Below, one piece after another: positions 17,537-25,758 of a stretch of 64,000 nucleotides of DNA (position 1 is the first letter of the stretch; each line of letters begins with the position of its first letter). This stretch comes from Roseivivax halotolerans (GTDB taxonomy: Bacteria > Pseudomonadota > Alphaproteobacteria > Rhodobacterales > Rhodobacteraceae): assembly GCF_900115815.1 (NCBI RefSeq), contig NZ_FOXV01000008.1:62001-126000 (forward strand), read 5' to 3'. The notes under the pieces are model-generated. The model saw only the letters and a program-made list of their open reading frames with translations. It made no database searches and was not told where the DNA came from. Made by a program: the position numbers and the translations under genes.

Positions 17537-17551
17537 CGACAGTTTTAGTCA
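17537..17551 (-). promoter_or_regulatory. Iron-box-like site upstream of the siderophore receptor
   Basis: The minus strand reads TGACTAAAACTGTCG followed by GAA, 91 bases before the receptor start at 17642. It shares 15 of 18 bases with the site at 16516-16533. It could bind an Rrf2-type iron repressor or the adjacent AraC regulator. Confidence 0.5.
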
Positions 17552-17641
17552 AGACGCTGGTGATCTGCCTCGCTAGGTGGCGGGTTCAATCCGCCACGGC
17601 CCGCTCCGAGACGGCCGACACCAATGTTCAAGGGGACAGCC

Positions 17642-19780
17642 ATGAGACCTCGCACCGACTCCGTGCGCCGTGCGCTTATTACGACGACCATTCTGACCGG
17701 GTGTGTCGTGCAACCGGCCTTCGCACAGCAGGGAGAGGTCGATCTCGGGCAGATCACCTTCGAGGTGCAAGGTGCGGAGCCGGTGGGCAACGACGCCAAC
17801 CCGAACACGCTCTCGGGTGTGAAGACCGCGACCGAGATCACCGCGGTGCCGCAATCGGTCAGCGTGGTCGGTCGCGAGGCCTTCGGGCGCGAGAACCCCA
17901 GCAAGGTCGACCAGGTCCTCCGCGACGTGTCCGGGGTCCAGTCTCAGCTCTACGGCTATGACAGCGACACCAACTGGTTCTACCTGCGCGGGTTCAACTC
18001 CTCGGATACCGGCGCGTTCATGGATGGGCTGTCGCTCTTTTCCTACGGCTTCGGCACATTCTACATCGATCCGTTTCTCCTCGACCGCGTGGAGGTGCTG
18101 AAGGGGCCGTCCTCGATGCTGTATGGCGCATCGAGCCCCGGCGGCGTGGTCAACTACGTCTCGAAACTGCCGGACGGCGACGAGGGCCGGTCCCTGACAT
18201 TCGGCGCCGACAGCGAAGGCCGTGCCTGGCTGCAGGGCGAAGTCGCGGGCCTTGCGGGGCCCGACCTGTCCTATCGCTTCGGCGGAAAGCTGCAGCGGCA
18301 GGACGGGCACGGCATGTTCGAACCGGGCCTTGAGGGTGTCATCTATGGTGGCGGCACGAAGGCCTTCGCCGATGGCAGCAAGCTCACATTGCACCTGAGC
18401 TATACCGACATGGACGAGGACCATGTCGGCGGTCAGTTCCTTCCCTATTTCGGAACCGAGAAGAAGGGCCCGTTCGGCCATTTCGACGAGTATTACAACG
18501 GCGGCGATCCGGATGAGGACGCATATGACCGCGAGCAGCTGATCGCCACGGGCATCTATCGCCGTGACGTGGCCGGCTGGCAGATGACCGACACGTTCCG
18601 TCTCGGCTATGCCGATCTCGAGGAGCTCTACGTCTATCCAAACGGCTTCACGAGCGGCCAGGTGCCGAGTGCGACGGCCGACGTGAACCGCTTCGTCTTC
18701 GCCCACGACAGCTACGCGACCATCGCCCAGAACGATCTGCGCTTCACACGGCAGATCGAGACGGGCGGCGCGACACACGATCTGCTCGTCGGTCTCGACA
18801 TGCGCCGCTACCGGCTCGACGAAGAGCAGGCGTTCGCATTAGGCACGCCGCTCGATCCGGACGATCCGAGCTACGATGCCGATCAGCCCGAGGTCGGTGC
18901 GCCCTATATCGATGGCGTGCGGGTGCAGGATCAGGTCGGCCTTTACGCGCAGGATCAGATCCGGTGGGGCAGCGGCTGGATCGGTACGGTCAATGCGCGT
19001 TACGATAAGGTCTGGTCTTCCTTCGAGGACGAACTCGGCCCCGATCTCGACCGCGAAGACGAGGCGTTCACCTGGCGGCTGGCTTTGGCGCGGGAGTTCG
19101 GCACCGTCACGCCCTATGCCACGGTCGGTACGTATTTCAATCCGCAGGCTCTGAGCGCGGACTCGCGGGATGCGGAGCCCGAAGAGGGGCGCCAGATCGA
19201 GGTCGGCGTGAAGTGGCAGCCGAACCCCTCGTCGCTGGTGACGTTCTCGGCCTTCGACATCACCCGCGAGAACGTCTCGCAGTCCCTCGTCAACGGTGGC
19301 ACCTTCGACAGCCGCACGCTTGGCGAGGTGCGCTCCCGCGGGATAGAGCTGGAAGCCGATTGGCAGGCCACCGAAGCGGTGCGGCTCAGCGCGGCCTACA
19401 CCAATCTCGATGTCGAGATCGTGGATTTCGAAGCGGACCCTTCGATCGAGGGCAAGACCCCGCAATCGGTGATCGAGGAATTCGGCTCCGTGCAACTGGC
19501 CTACACGCCCTTGTCCTTCCCCGACCTGGAGCTGCGCGCCGGCGCGCGTTATCGCGGCGACAGCTGGGCGGACAACGCGAACACGCTCGACGTGGACGGC
19601 GCATGGCTTTTCGATGCGGGTGCGACCTGGGATTTCGCGGAGGATTGGACCGCGGATCTGAACGTCACCAATATCGGCGATGAGCGGTACACGGCGAGCT
19701 GCCAGACCTCGTTCGGCACGTCGTCGTGCTGGCAGGGCGAAGGCCGGGTCGTCAGCCTCGGCGTCACCAGGTCGTTCTGA
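17642..19780 (+). CDS. TonB-dependent siderophore receptor
   Basis: This is a 712-residue outer-membrane receptor of the FhuA/FepA-like siderophore class. It has a signal peptide (about 1-30, ending VVQPAFAQ), then a plug domain (about 60-165) with TEITAVPQSVSVVGRE, the typical opening of the ferrichrome/hydroxamate receptor group, and a 22-strand barrel ending in the terminal-Phe signature (SLGVTRSF). There is no STN signalling domain between signal and plug, so it does not use the FecIR type of control. AGGGG lies 6-7 bases before the ATG at 17642, which decides the start over an ATG at 17624. It is followed by a terminator. Confidence 0.93.
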   Translation: MRPRTDSVRRALITTTILTGCVVQPAFAQQGEVDLGQITFEVQGAEPVGNDANPNTLSGVKTATEITAVPQSVSVVGREAFGRENPSKVDQVLRDVSGVQSQLYGYDSDTNWFYLRGFNSSDTGAFMDGLSLFSYGFGTFYIDPFLLDRVEVLKGPSSMLYGASSPGGVVNYVSKLPDGDEGRSLTFGADSEGRAWLQGEVAGLAGPDLSYRFGGKLQRQDGHGMFEPGLEGVIYGGGTKAFADGSKLTLHLSYTDMDEDHVGGQFLPYFGTEKKGPFGHFDEYYNGGDPDEDAYDREQLIATGIYRRDVAGWQMTDTFRLGYADLEELYVYPNGFTSGQVPSATADVNRFVFAHDSYATIAQNDLRFTRQIETGGATHDLLVGLDMRRYRLDEEQAFALGTPLDPDDPSYDADQPEVGAPYIDGVRVQDQVGLYAQDQIRWGSGWIGTVNARYDKVWSSFEDELGPDLDREDEAFTWRLALAREFGTVTPYATVGTYFNPQALSADSRDAEPEEGRQIEVGVKWQPNPSSLVTFSAFDITRENVSQSLVNGGTFDSRTLGEVRSRGIELEADWQATEAVRLSAAYTNLDVEIVDFEADPSIEGKTPQSVIEEFGSVQLAYTPLSFPDLELRAGARYRGDSWADNANTLDVDGAWLFDAGATWDFAEDWTADLNVTNIGDERYTASCQTSFGTSSCWQGEGRVVSLGVTRSF

Positions 19781-19812
19781 GGTCCACCGAAGAAGGGAAC
19801 AGCCGAAGGAAG

Positions 19813-19839
19813 GGGCGCGCCGGGTCGGTGCGCCCTTTT
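19813..19839 (+). terminator. Rho-independent terminator after the siderophore receptor
   Basis: A 9-bp stem (GGGCGCGCC with GGTGCGCCC, one G-U pair) with a 5-base loop is followed by TTTT. It lies 32 bases after the receptor stop and just before the convergent fhuF-like gene. Confidence 0.8.
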
Positions 19840-20456
19840 CAATATGCGGGCTGGGTCACGTTCCGCATTGTCTGGGCCTTTCTCAGCGGACAATTCGTGC
19901 AAAGATCGCCTGCAACGGCGAGATAGCGGCAGCACCCGCCCCGGCGCGGGATCGCTCCGTCCTCGAGCTGCAGCTGGCGGTTGGAAAACGGCGCACCGTA
20001 GCTCTTGAGCACATCCTCAGCCCGCAAACGTTCGCCCTGAAGGATCCAGCCGAACGCCAGCCCGTCGCCCGCGATACGCCAGAGCGCCCGCGGCGCGATC
20101 GGTCCGGCGAAGGCCAGCGCATTGACCGAGGGCGCAAAGAGGCGGGCAGCGGCAAAGCTCGCCGCCGGCGCGCTCGAACGGGGCCGGTTCGCAGGGGCCT
20201 CGCAGATCGGCGCGAAGGTCAGGCCATCCCTGGCGTCCGTTCCCGTGGTCAGGTGGAACGTCTCCGCGGGCACGTCGCCCAGTGACAGCCCTTGCGCGTC
20301 CCATCGCGTCAGCACCGGCGCAACGGCATGCGCCAGAACGTTCATGATCCACGCGGCGTGATCGCGCCCGGTCATCTCGGGTAGCGCCTGCGCGTTGAGA
20401 GCGATCAGATCGTCGACCACGTGGCCGGTCGTCGCGAGGGTGAAGGCGATCGTCAT
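19839..20456 (-). CDS. fhuF: FhuF-like siderophore-iron reductase
   Basis: This is a 205-residue protein with the C-terminal [2Fe-2S] ligand pattern of FhuF: Cys175-Cys176, then Cys186 and Cys189 (CC-x9-C-x2-C, in GGCCRYLA and GDLCTNCPL). FhuF-type reductases reduce ferric siderophores in the cytoplasm so the iron can be released. It is the last gene of the siderophore ABC operon and overlaps the binding-protein gene by 4 bases. The N-terminal part is poorly conserved, as is usual in this family. Confidence 0.85.
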   Translation of the reverse strand: MTIAFTLATTGHVVDDLIALNAQALPEMTGRDHAAWIMNVLAHAVAPVLTRWDAQGLSLGDVPAETFHLTTGTDARDGLTFAPICEAPANRPRSSAPAASFAAARLFAPSVNALAFAGPIAPRALWRIAGDGLAFGWILQGERLRAEDVLKSYGAPFSNRQLQLEDGAIPRRGGCCRYLAVAGDLCTNCPLRKAQTMRNVTQPAY

Positions 20457-21406
20457 TCGGTCCGCACCGGTCCTTCGCCGGCCATCGCCGCTTCCAAAGC
20501 CGGCACCAGCATGTCCAGCGCATAGGGCAGGCTCAGGAGAGAGGCATGGGAGAGCGCTCCGCTCAGAAGCGGCCCGGCGAAGACTTCCCTGCCACCCCGC
20601 GTCGCGTTGAGAAATTCGCGAGTGACAAGAGCCTTGACCGGCGAGAAGTCACCGTCGGTCGAAATCCAGAGGATCACATCCGCGTCGATCACCGAGAGGG
20701 CCTCCTCGCTCAGCGTTACGGCGAAAGGATTGCCCGCGCCTGCCGCTTGGTCGATGGCTTTGGGCGTCTCGAAGCCGAGCTCTGCGAGAAGACGCGGGCG
20801 AATGTCGGCCGAGGTGTAGGCGCCCGGCGTGCCCGTCAGCGCATAGGCGACGCTCGCGGACTTGCCGTCCCAGCCGGGATGCGCCGCGGCGATCTCCGAC
20901 ACGTATTGCTCGATCTCCGCGATCTGCGCTTCGGCCCTGTCCGTCTTCCCGACCACTCGGCCCGCGATGCGGGCGCGCTCATCCCATGGCAGATCGTAGT
21001 CGCCGACGCCTTCCGGCACCGCGACGACCGGGGCGATACGCGAGAGCTGTTCGTAATCGGCCTCGGTGATCCCGGACCAAAGCGCGAGGATCACGTCGGG
21101 ATTGGAGGCGGCGACCGCTTCATAGTCGATCTCGCCGCGCAGGACGGTCGGCTCGGAGGTCAGTTCGGGCGCGGCCCAGGGCCAGAGCGGCCCCTCGAAC
21201 GCGCCATACCAGTAGCGCAGGGCGACAGGCTGGATGCCGAGTGCAAGAAGATCATCGGCCCCGGAGAAATCGAGGCTCGCGACGCGGTCGGGCTCTGTCT
21301 CTATGACGGCCTGACCGAACTTGTGCTCGATCGTGAGTGGGAAGTCCTGCGCGACGGCCGGGAGCGCGGCGAGCATCGGGATGGCAATAAGGGCAGGGCG
21401 GATCAT
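20453..21406 (-). CDS. Ferric-siderophore ABC transporter periplasmic binding protein
   Basis: This is a 317-residue class III binding protein (FecB/FepB/FhuD group). It has a signal peptide (MIRPALIAIPMLAALPAVAQ), DRVASLDFSGADDLLALGIQPVA early in lobe one, and SNPDVILAL in the hinge-proximal segment. AAGGAG lies upstream of the ATG at 21406. It captures the ferric siderophore delivered by the TonB receptor and hands it to the permease pair. It overlaps both neighbouring genes by 4 bases. Confidence 0.92.
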   Translation of the reverse strand: MIRPALIAIPMLAALPAVAQDFPLTIEHKFGQAVIETEPDRVASLDFSGADDLLALGIQPVALRYWYGAFEGPLWPWAAPELTSEPTVLRGEIDYEAVAASNPDVILALWSGITEADYEQLSRIAPVVAVPEGVGDYDLPWDERARIAGRVVGKTDRAEAQIAEIEQYVSEIAAAHPGWDGKSASVAYALTGTPGAYTSADIRPRLLAELGFETPKAIDQAAGAGNPFAVTLSEEALSVIDADVILWISTDGDFSPVKALVTREFLNATRGGREVFAGPLLSGALSHASLLSLPYALDMLVPALEAAMAGEGPVRTE

Positions 21407-22446
21407 GAACTCTCCTTGCGGTGTTTTCGGAGCATGAGGAGCGCGAAGCAAGGCGCGCCGACCAGCGCCGTCACAAGCCCCGCGGGAACCTGGATCGCCC
21501 CGAACGCGGCGCGTCCCGCGAGGTCGGCGGCGAGGGTCAGGCAGGCCCCGACGGCCCAGGACAAAGCGAGATGAAGTCCGGGGCCGGTCGGCGCGAGTCT
21601 CCGGGCAGCGTGCGGAGCGAGCAACCCGACGAAGGTGATTGGCCCGACAACCGACACCGACGCTGCGGCCAGCCCGACCGAGCCGAAGAGAAGGAGCACG
21701 CGTGCCCGGCTCACGATGTGGCCGAGGCTCGCGGCAAGATCGTCGCCAAGCCGGAGCGCCGAAAGCGGGCGCGCGGCGAGAAGCATGATGGCAAGGGCGG
21801 CGACCGAGACCCAACCCATTTGGCGCACCTCGTCCCAACCGGCCGACCGAACGGATCCCGCGAGCCAGCCGAGCGCCTCGTGGGCTCCGGAGATGCGGCC
21901 ATAGGTCAGGATGGCCGTCGTCAGCGCGGTCAGGAATGCCGCGATGCCGATTCCGATGAGCAGAAAGCGCGTCGATGCACCGCTCCGCGCACCGGTCATG
22001 GCAAGAATGAAGACCGCGACGATGAGGCCGCCACCGAACGCCGCCGGCGCGCTCCAGGCATCGGGCGCGTTCGGCAGCAGAACCGCGAGCGCTACCACGG
22101 CAAGGCCGGCCCCCTGGCTGACGCCGATAAGCGCAGGATCGGCGAGCGGGTTCAGCGTCGTTCCCTGAAGCAGCGCACCGGAGAGCGCGAGAAGGCCTCC
22201 CGCCATCAGCGCGGTCAGCGCCCGTGGCAGCCGGAATTCAATGGCGACGAGGTCCGCGCGTTCGGAGGCCGATCCGAGCAGCGCGGCCAATGCGTCATTG
22301 AAACCGACCCCGGCACTCCCGAGTGACAGGCTTGCGAGAAGCAGCGCGCAGATCACCAAAGTCGAGGCGGCAAGCAGGGCCGCGCCGCGCAGGGGCATTT
22401 CGAGCGCGATACGGTGCCCGAAAGCGGAGGTGCGGATCGTTGTCAT
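21403..22446 (-). CDS. Iron-siderophore ABC transporter permease (FecCD family, second)
   Basis: This is a 347-residue permease of the FecCD family with about ten membrane helices. Conserved landmarks are RLPRALTALMAGGLLALSGALLQG near the N-terminus and VGPITFVGLLAPHAAR in the C-terminal half. Its partner is encoded immediately upstream (4-base overlap). The ATG at 22446 is chosen because it overlaps that upstream stop; the open frame continues far upstream only as antisense-like sequence inside the partner gene. Confidence 0.93.
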   Translation of the reverse strand: MTTIRTSAFGHRIALEMPLRGAALLAASTLVICALLLASLSLGSAGVGFNDALAALLGSASERADLVAIEFRLPRALTALMAGGLLALSGALLQGTTLNPLADPALIGVSQGAGLAVVALAVLLPNAPDAWSAPAAFGGGLIVAVFILAMTGARSGASTRFLLIGIGIAAFLTALTTAILTYGRISGAHEALGWLAGSVRSAGWDEVRQMGWVSVAALAIMLLAARPLSALRLGDDLAASLGHIVSRARVLLLFGSVGLAAASVSVVGPITFVGLLAPHAARRLAPTGPGLHLALSWAVGACLTLAADLAGRAAFGAIQVPAGLVTALVGAPCFALLMLRKHRKESS

Positions 22447-23426
22447 CCGCGCACCTTCAGAAGCGCCACGAAGACCGGCGCGCCGACAAGGGCGGTAAGA
22501 ATGCCGGTCGAGATCTCCGCCGGCGCGATTAGCGTGCGGCCGACCGTGTCGGCGGCGAGCAGGTATATGGCCCCGAGCGCGATGCTCGCGGGCAGAAGGC
22601 GGGTGTAATCCGATCCGAAGGTCAGCCGCGCCGCGTGCGGCACCGTCAGCCCGACAAAGGCGAGCGGTCCGGCCAGAGCCACGGCACTGGCCGTGAGCAC
22701 GACCACGGCAACAAGCGTCAGGACACGAATGCGCGCGACCGGCACGCCGAGCCCCTGCGCGCTCTCGTCGCCAAGGGACAGCACGGTCAGTTTCGGCGCG
22801 AGAAGAAGCGCTGCTGCAAGGCCCGCAAGCGCCCAAGGCGCGACCATGCCAACGACCGGCATCCTGAGCCCGGCCAACGAGCCCGAGAGCCACACCCGTA
22901 AATCCTCGAAATTCCTCTCGTCGACAAGGTTGAGCAGCGTAGTCAACGCGGCGAGAAACGCGCTCACCGCAGCCCCGGCGAGGACCGGCGTGAGCATACC
23001 CGCACCGCCGCCCGCCGCCGTGGTCAGCCCCCAGACCATCAGCGCGCCCACAAGTGCGCCGAACGCGGCGAGGAGCGGAACCAGAGAGGGCGCGCCGAGC
23101 CCGAAGACGCCTTGCGCTGCGACAACGGCGAGTGCGGCACCGGCCAGAAGGCCAAAGAGGCCGGGCTCGGCAAGCGGATTGCGCGTCGCCCCTTGCATGA
23201 GCGCGCCAGCCGCCGACAAGGACGCGCCCGCCAGCATAGCGCCGAGCGCGCGGGGCAGGCGTATCCCGGCGATCACCGCCGCGTCGTAGCTTTCGCCGCC
23301 GGACAAGAGCGCGGAGATGACCGCGCGCGGTGGCACGGCATGGGCGCCCGCTCCAAGATGCCAGGCGAGCGCGCCGATCAGAAGGACACTCAGCACCGCA
23401 ACGGGAAGCAAGGCTCGAATGCTCAT
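22443..23426 (-). CDS. Iron-siderophore ABC transporter permease (FecCD family, first)
   Basis: This 327-residue FecCD-family permease has landmarks RLPRALGAMLAGASLSAAGALMQG and AGPLAFVGLTVPHAAR. It forms a heterodimeric channel with the next gene product. It overlaps the ATPase gene upstream and the second permease gene downstream by 4 bases each. Confidence 0.93.
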   Translation of the reverse strand: MSIRALLPVAVLSVLLIGALAWHLGAGAHAVPPRAVISALLSGGESYDAAVIAGIRLPRALGAMLAGASLSAAGALMQGATRNPLAEPGLFGLLAGAALAVVAAQGVFGLGAPSLVPLLAAFGALVGALMVWGLTTAAGGGAGMLTPVLAGAAVSAFLAALTTLLNLVDERNFEDLRVWLSGSLAGLRMPVVGMVAPWALAGLAAALLLAPKLTVLSLGDESAQGLGVPVARIRVLTLVAVVVLTASAVALAGPLAFVGLTVPHAARLTFGSDYTRLLPASIALGAIYLLAADTVGRTLIAPAEISTGILTALVGAPVFVALLKVRG

Positions 23427-24226
23427 GCCGCCGTCCGTGGCAGGCAGACCGGCCGTCCAGTGTCAGGGTCCGCGATGATGCGCGCATCAAGGCCGAACAC
23501 GCGCTGAAGCAAGGGCGCCGTCAGGACCTCGCTCGGGGGGCCTTCCGCGTCGATTTGGCCATCCCGCATCATTACGATCCGATCGGCGAAGGCGGCGGCG
23601 AGGTTCAACTCGTGCAGAACGACGAGAATAGTGCGGCCCTTCCGGGCCAGCCTGGCGAGAAGCCCCATGATCTCCAGCTGCACCGACAGATCGAGATAGG
23701 TCGTCGGCTCGTCCAGCAACAGGATCGGCGTGTCCTGCGCGAGGGTCATCGCGATCCAGCAGCGCTGACGCTGCCCGCCCGACAAGGCTTCGAGACGGCG
23801 GTCGGCGAATTGGACGGTATCCGTGGCGGCCATCGCCGCGTCGATGGCGGCATCGTCTTCGGGTGACCAGTGCCGCACGAGGCCGCGATGGGGGTGGCGG
23901 CCTTGGGCGACAAGGTCGCGAACGCGCATGCCCTCGGGCAGGATCGGCGATTGTGGCAGCAGCGCCATCCGCTGTGCCGCCGCTCTTGGCGAGAGCCGGG
24001 CCAGAGTGGTGCCGTCGACCTCAATCTCGCCGGTCTCCGGGCGCAGGATGCGCGCGATGGTCTTGAGAAGCGTGGACTTGCCGCAGCCGTTGCGGCCGAC
24101 AAGCGCCGTCATCGCTCCCGGAACGATGTCGAGATCGACGCCGCGCAGCGCCTGCGTCTCACCGCGGCGAACGCCGAGGCCTCGCACCGTTATCCGGCCC
24201 GGCTTGTCCGGGGCGATCTCGACCAT
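23423..24226 (-). CDS. Iron-siderophore ABC transporter ATP-binding protein
   Basis: This is a 267-residue ABC ATPase of the FecE/FhuC type with Walker A GRNGCGKST, signature [17 protein letters not shown], Walker B ILLLDEPTTYLD (the TTYLD form is typical of siderophore and B12 importers) and an H-loop VLHELN. It is the first gene of a five-gene operon: ATPase, two permeases, binding protein, FhuF-like reductase. An iron-box-like site lies 12-27 bases upstream of the start. Confidence 0.94.
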   Translation of the reverse strand: MVEIAPDKPGRITVRGLGVRRGETQALRGVDLDIVPGAMTALVGRNGCGKSTLLKTIARILRPETGEIEVDGTTLARLSPRAAAQRMALLPQSPILPEGMRVRDLVAQGRHPHRGLVRHWSPEDDAAIDAAMAATDTVQFADRRLEALSGGQRQRCWIAMTLAQDTPILLLDEPTTYLDLSVQLEIMGLLARLARKGRTILVVLHELNLAAAFADRIVMMRDGQIDAEGPPSEVLTAPLLQRVFGLDARIIADPDTGRPVCLPRTAA

Positions 24227-24238
24227 TCCGCCTAATCC

Positions 24239-24253
24239 CGATCAGTTAACTCA
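24239..24253 (-). promoter_or_regulatory. Iron-box-like site before the siderophore ABC operon
   Basis: The minus strand reads TGAGTTAACTGATCG followed by GGA, ending 12 bases before the ATPase start codon. It keeps the TGA-N9-TCG frame and the trailing GG of the sites at 16516 and 17537. This position would let a repressor block initiation. Confidence 0.4.
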
Positions 24254-24394
24254 GGATTGGTGTTCCAGACATTGACCCGGTTCGCAAGGCCCTCGGGCGC
24301 GTCAGGCGGCGGCAAGCCGGGCTCGGGTCACCTTTTGCGGCTCGGACGGTTCCGAGGGCTGGTCGCTCGCGCTCGGATAGTCGCCACTTTAACT

Positions 24395-24409
24395 TGACTG
24401 AATGGGTCG
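24395..24409 (+). promoter_or_regulatory. Iron-box-like site before the hemP block
   Basis: TGACTGAATGGGTCG followed by GGA matches 13 of 18 bases of the receptor-upstream site (17534-17551). It lies in an AT-rich stretch about 130 bases before the small ORF that precedes hemP. Confidence 0.4.
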
Positions 24410-24539
24410 GGAATGGCACCTGTTCTTATATCGAGTCTTTTACTCGGAATTTTTGACATTGTGCGCGCATCGATATGGCGCGCGTCCTAGCCACCGCCTC
24501 AGGCAGCCCGGACGTGAGAGAACAAGAGTGGAGCACGCT

Positions 24540-24707
24540 GTGAGCGAACGCGATCTCGAGACGGGCCGGACACGGCGGATGGAGCGGAGCCTCTGCTGGC
24601 GCGAAACCGCGCTGACGCGGATGGAGAGCAGCATGACCGAAAGCGGCGAGTTCGAGCGGCTTGTCGATTTTCAGCGGTCCTTGGCGGCAGGAGCGGAGCA
24701 GAGATGA
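24540..24707 (+). CDS. Small ORF coupled to hemP (unknown function)
   Basis: This is a candidate 55-residue protein starting at GTG 24540, with GGAG (24530-24533) 6 bases upstream. It is charged and helical-looking, with one Trp and one Cys (LCWRET) and no signal peptide or membrane segment. Its TGA stop overlaps the hemP ATG (ATGA), which is strong layout evidence for translation. No family is recognised. It may be a leader peptide or a small regulator; a chance ORF is still possible. Confidence 0.5.
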   Translation: MSERDLETGRTRRMERSLCWRETALTRMESSMTESGEFERLVDFQRSLAAGAEQR

Positions 24708-24877
24708 GCATGCATCGTCCCGTGCCGGCCCCGCTGCAATCCCAGACCTCCGGCAGCTCGGCTGTCTATGACGCGCACGACCTGATCCCCGACGGGATCA
24801 AGGCCGAAATCGTGCTCGACGGTCAGACCTATACGCTTCGGATCACCCGCACGGGAAAGCTGATCCTGACGAAATGA
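24704..24877 (+). CDS. hemP: Hemin uptake protein HemP
   Basis: This is a 57-residue HemP/HmuP family protein. The conserved C-terminal half reads DLIPDGIKAEIVLDG, then YTLRITRTGKLILTK, ending on the family's typical GKLILTK. HemP/HmuP proteins support heme receptor expression or heme uptake; in Bradyrhizobium and Burkholderia HmuP acts as a co-activator of the heme receptor gene. The ATG overlaps the preceding small ORF's stop. The heme receptor and hmuSTUV lie 1.5-8 kb downstream. Confidence 0.92.
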   Translation: MSMHRPVPAPLQSQTSGSSAVYDAHDLIPDGIKAEIVLDGQTYTLRITRTGKLILTK

Positions 24878-24931
24878 GACCCCGAAATCCAGCCAGATCG
24901 AGCGCATGCTCACATCAAGCAAGGTTCACAA

Positions 24932-25192
24932 ATGTCCAAGACCCCAAGCCCCTGCATCGACGTCTGCAAGTTCAAGCGCGAGGGACATTGCATCGGCTGC
25001 TCCATGACGAAGGAGCAGAAGTCGATGTTCAAGAAGCTGAAGAAGGACTCCCATCGCGAGGCCTTCGTGGAGATGCTCGTGGCGCAGCAGGCCGTGATGG
25101 GCCGCTACACCCACTGGGAGCGGGCCTACGCCAAGAAATGCCGCAAGAAGAAAGTGAAGCTCGACGTGCTGTCGGGCGGCAAGGCCGCCTGA
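24932..25192 (+). CDS. DUF1289 family protein
   Basis: This is an 86-residue protein with the DUF1289 cysteine cluster SPCIDVCKFKREGHCIGC (four Cys within about the first 23 residues), then a basic Lys-rich C-terminal part. The Cys pattern suggests a metal or Fe-S site; no activity is established for the family. It follows hemP by 54 bases on the same strand and may share its transcript. Confidence 0.88.
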   Translation: MSKTPSPCIDVCKFKREGHCIGCSMTKEQKSMFKKLKKDSHREAFVEMLVAQQAVMGRYTHWERAYAKKCRKKKVKLDVLSGGKAA

Positions 25193-25232
25193 GCGCGACT
25201 GCCATCACGTTCAGATCCTGGAGACGACCCGG

Positions 25233-25655
25233 ATGCCAATGACGCAGATTGCAGCCCTTCCAGCGCCCCGGCCAGAGGCCGCGCCGCGATATCCTCAGGA
25301 GCCGCTTCTGGAATATCTGAGGACCGCGCAACGGAGCGTGAGGAGCCGCGCGCGGGCCGATCTTTTCCATGCCTGCGCCGCGCTGTCCGACGATCCCGAA
25401 ATCTCGGCCCGCGCCTCGGCAGAGGTGTTGATGCGGTGCCTTGGGCAAGCGCTCAACAAGCGCCCGCACCTGCATCGTCCCGGCGAAAGCGCGCGCTCCT
25501 TCGACGAGGCGTGGCTTCTGCAGCTCAGCAATTCATTGCACAGCGGCGATACTTCGAGCGCGGTTTTCCTGCTCAACTCGCGCGTCCCGCCGCATGCGCG
25601 GCAGGCGATCATCTTTCTCCTCCGCGCCGTAGCCGACGGAATTCGTCAGTTTTAG
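25233..25655 (+). CDS. Conserved-looking protein of unknown function in the heme block
   Basis: This is a soluble protein of about 140 residues without signal peptide or membrane helix, mostly alpha-helical by composition. It has an Arg-rich segment (QRSVRSRARADLFHA) and a C-terminal VPPHARQAIIFLLRAVAD. GGAG lies 9 bases before the ATG at 25233; an ATG at 25239 is an alternative. The family is not recognised. It sits between the DUF1289 gene and dps on the same strand, 40 bases after the former, so a role connected with iron or heme is only contextual. Confidence 0.7.
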   Translation: MPMTQIAALPAPRPEAAPRYPQEPLLEYLRTAQRSVRSRARADLFHACAALSDDPEISARASAEVLMRCLGQALNKRPHLHRPGESARSFDEAWLLQLSNSLHSGDTSSAVFLLNSRVPPHARQAIIFLLRAVADGIRQF

Positions 25656-25667
25656 AATAATTCTAAA
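25651..25667. promoter_or_regulatory. Irr box (ICE) upstream of dps
   Basis: TTTAGAATAATTCTAAA is a perfect palindrome and an exact match to the iron control element TTTAGAA-N3-TTCTAAA bound by Irr in alphaproteobacteria. It lies 91 bases before the dps start. Irr commonly represses iron-storage genes when iron is scarce, so dps here is probably made when iron and heme are plentiful. Confidence 0.85.
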
Positions 25668-25758
25668 AGCTCTTGTCTTGCCTGCGAATGCGGTTAGATT
25701 TCCTCAAGCAAGCCAGCCTGAGGTCAGCCAGCCGACGTTCACAATTCAGGAGTCCGCC

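Larger units (their letters stand above)
24227..24539. promoter_or_regulatory. Divergent control region between the siderophore ABC operon and the hemP block
   Basis: This 313-base spacer holds two iron-box-like sites, an 8-base palindrome (AGTTAACT, 24244-24251) and a small hairpin (CGAGT-CTTTT-ACTCG, about 24432-24446). No convincing gene is seen in the first 313 bases. The part after 24380 is AT-rich for this genome and probably carries the hemP-side promoter. Confidence 0.5.

Noticed and set aside
17517-17641. A riboswitch (for example cobalamin) before the TonB receptor
   Set aside because: The leader is too short and lacks a recognisable B12-box; the adjacent genes are siderophore-type.
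17573-18778. A 401-codon minus-strand open frame inside the siderophore receptor gene
   Set aside because: Antisense to a full-length TonB-dependent receptor; no domain and no ribosome-binding site.
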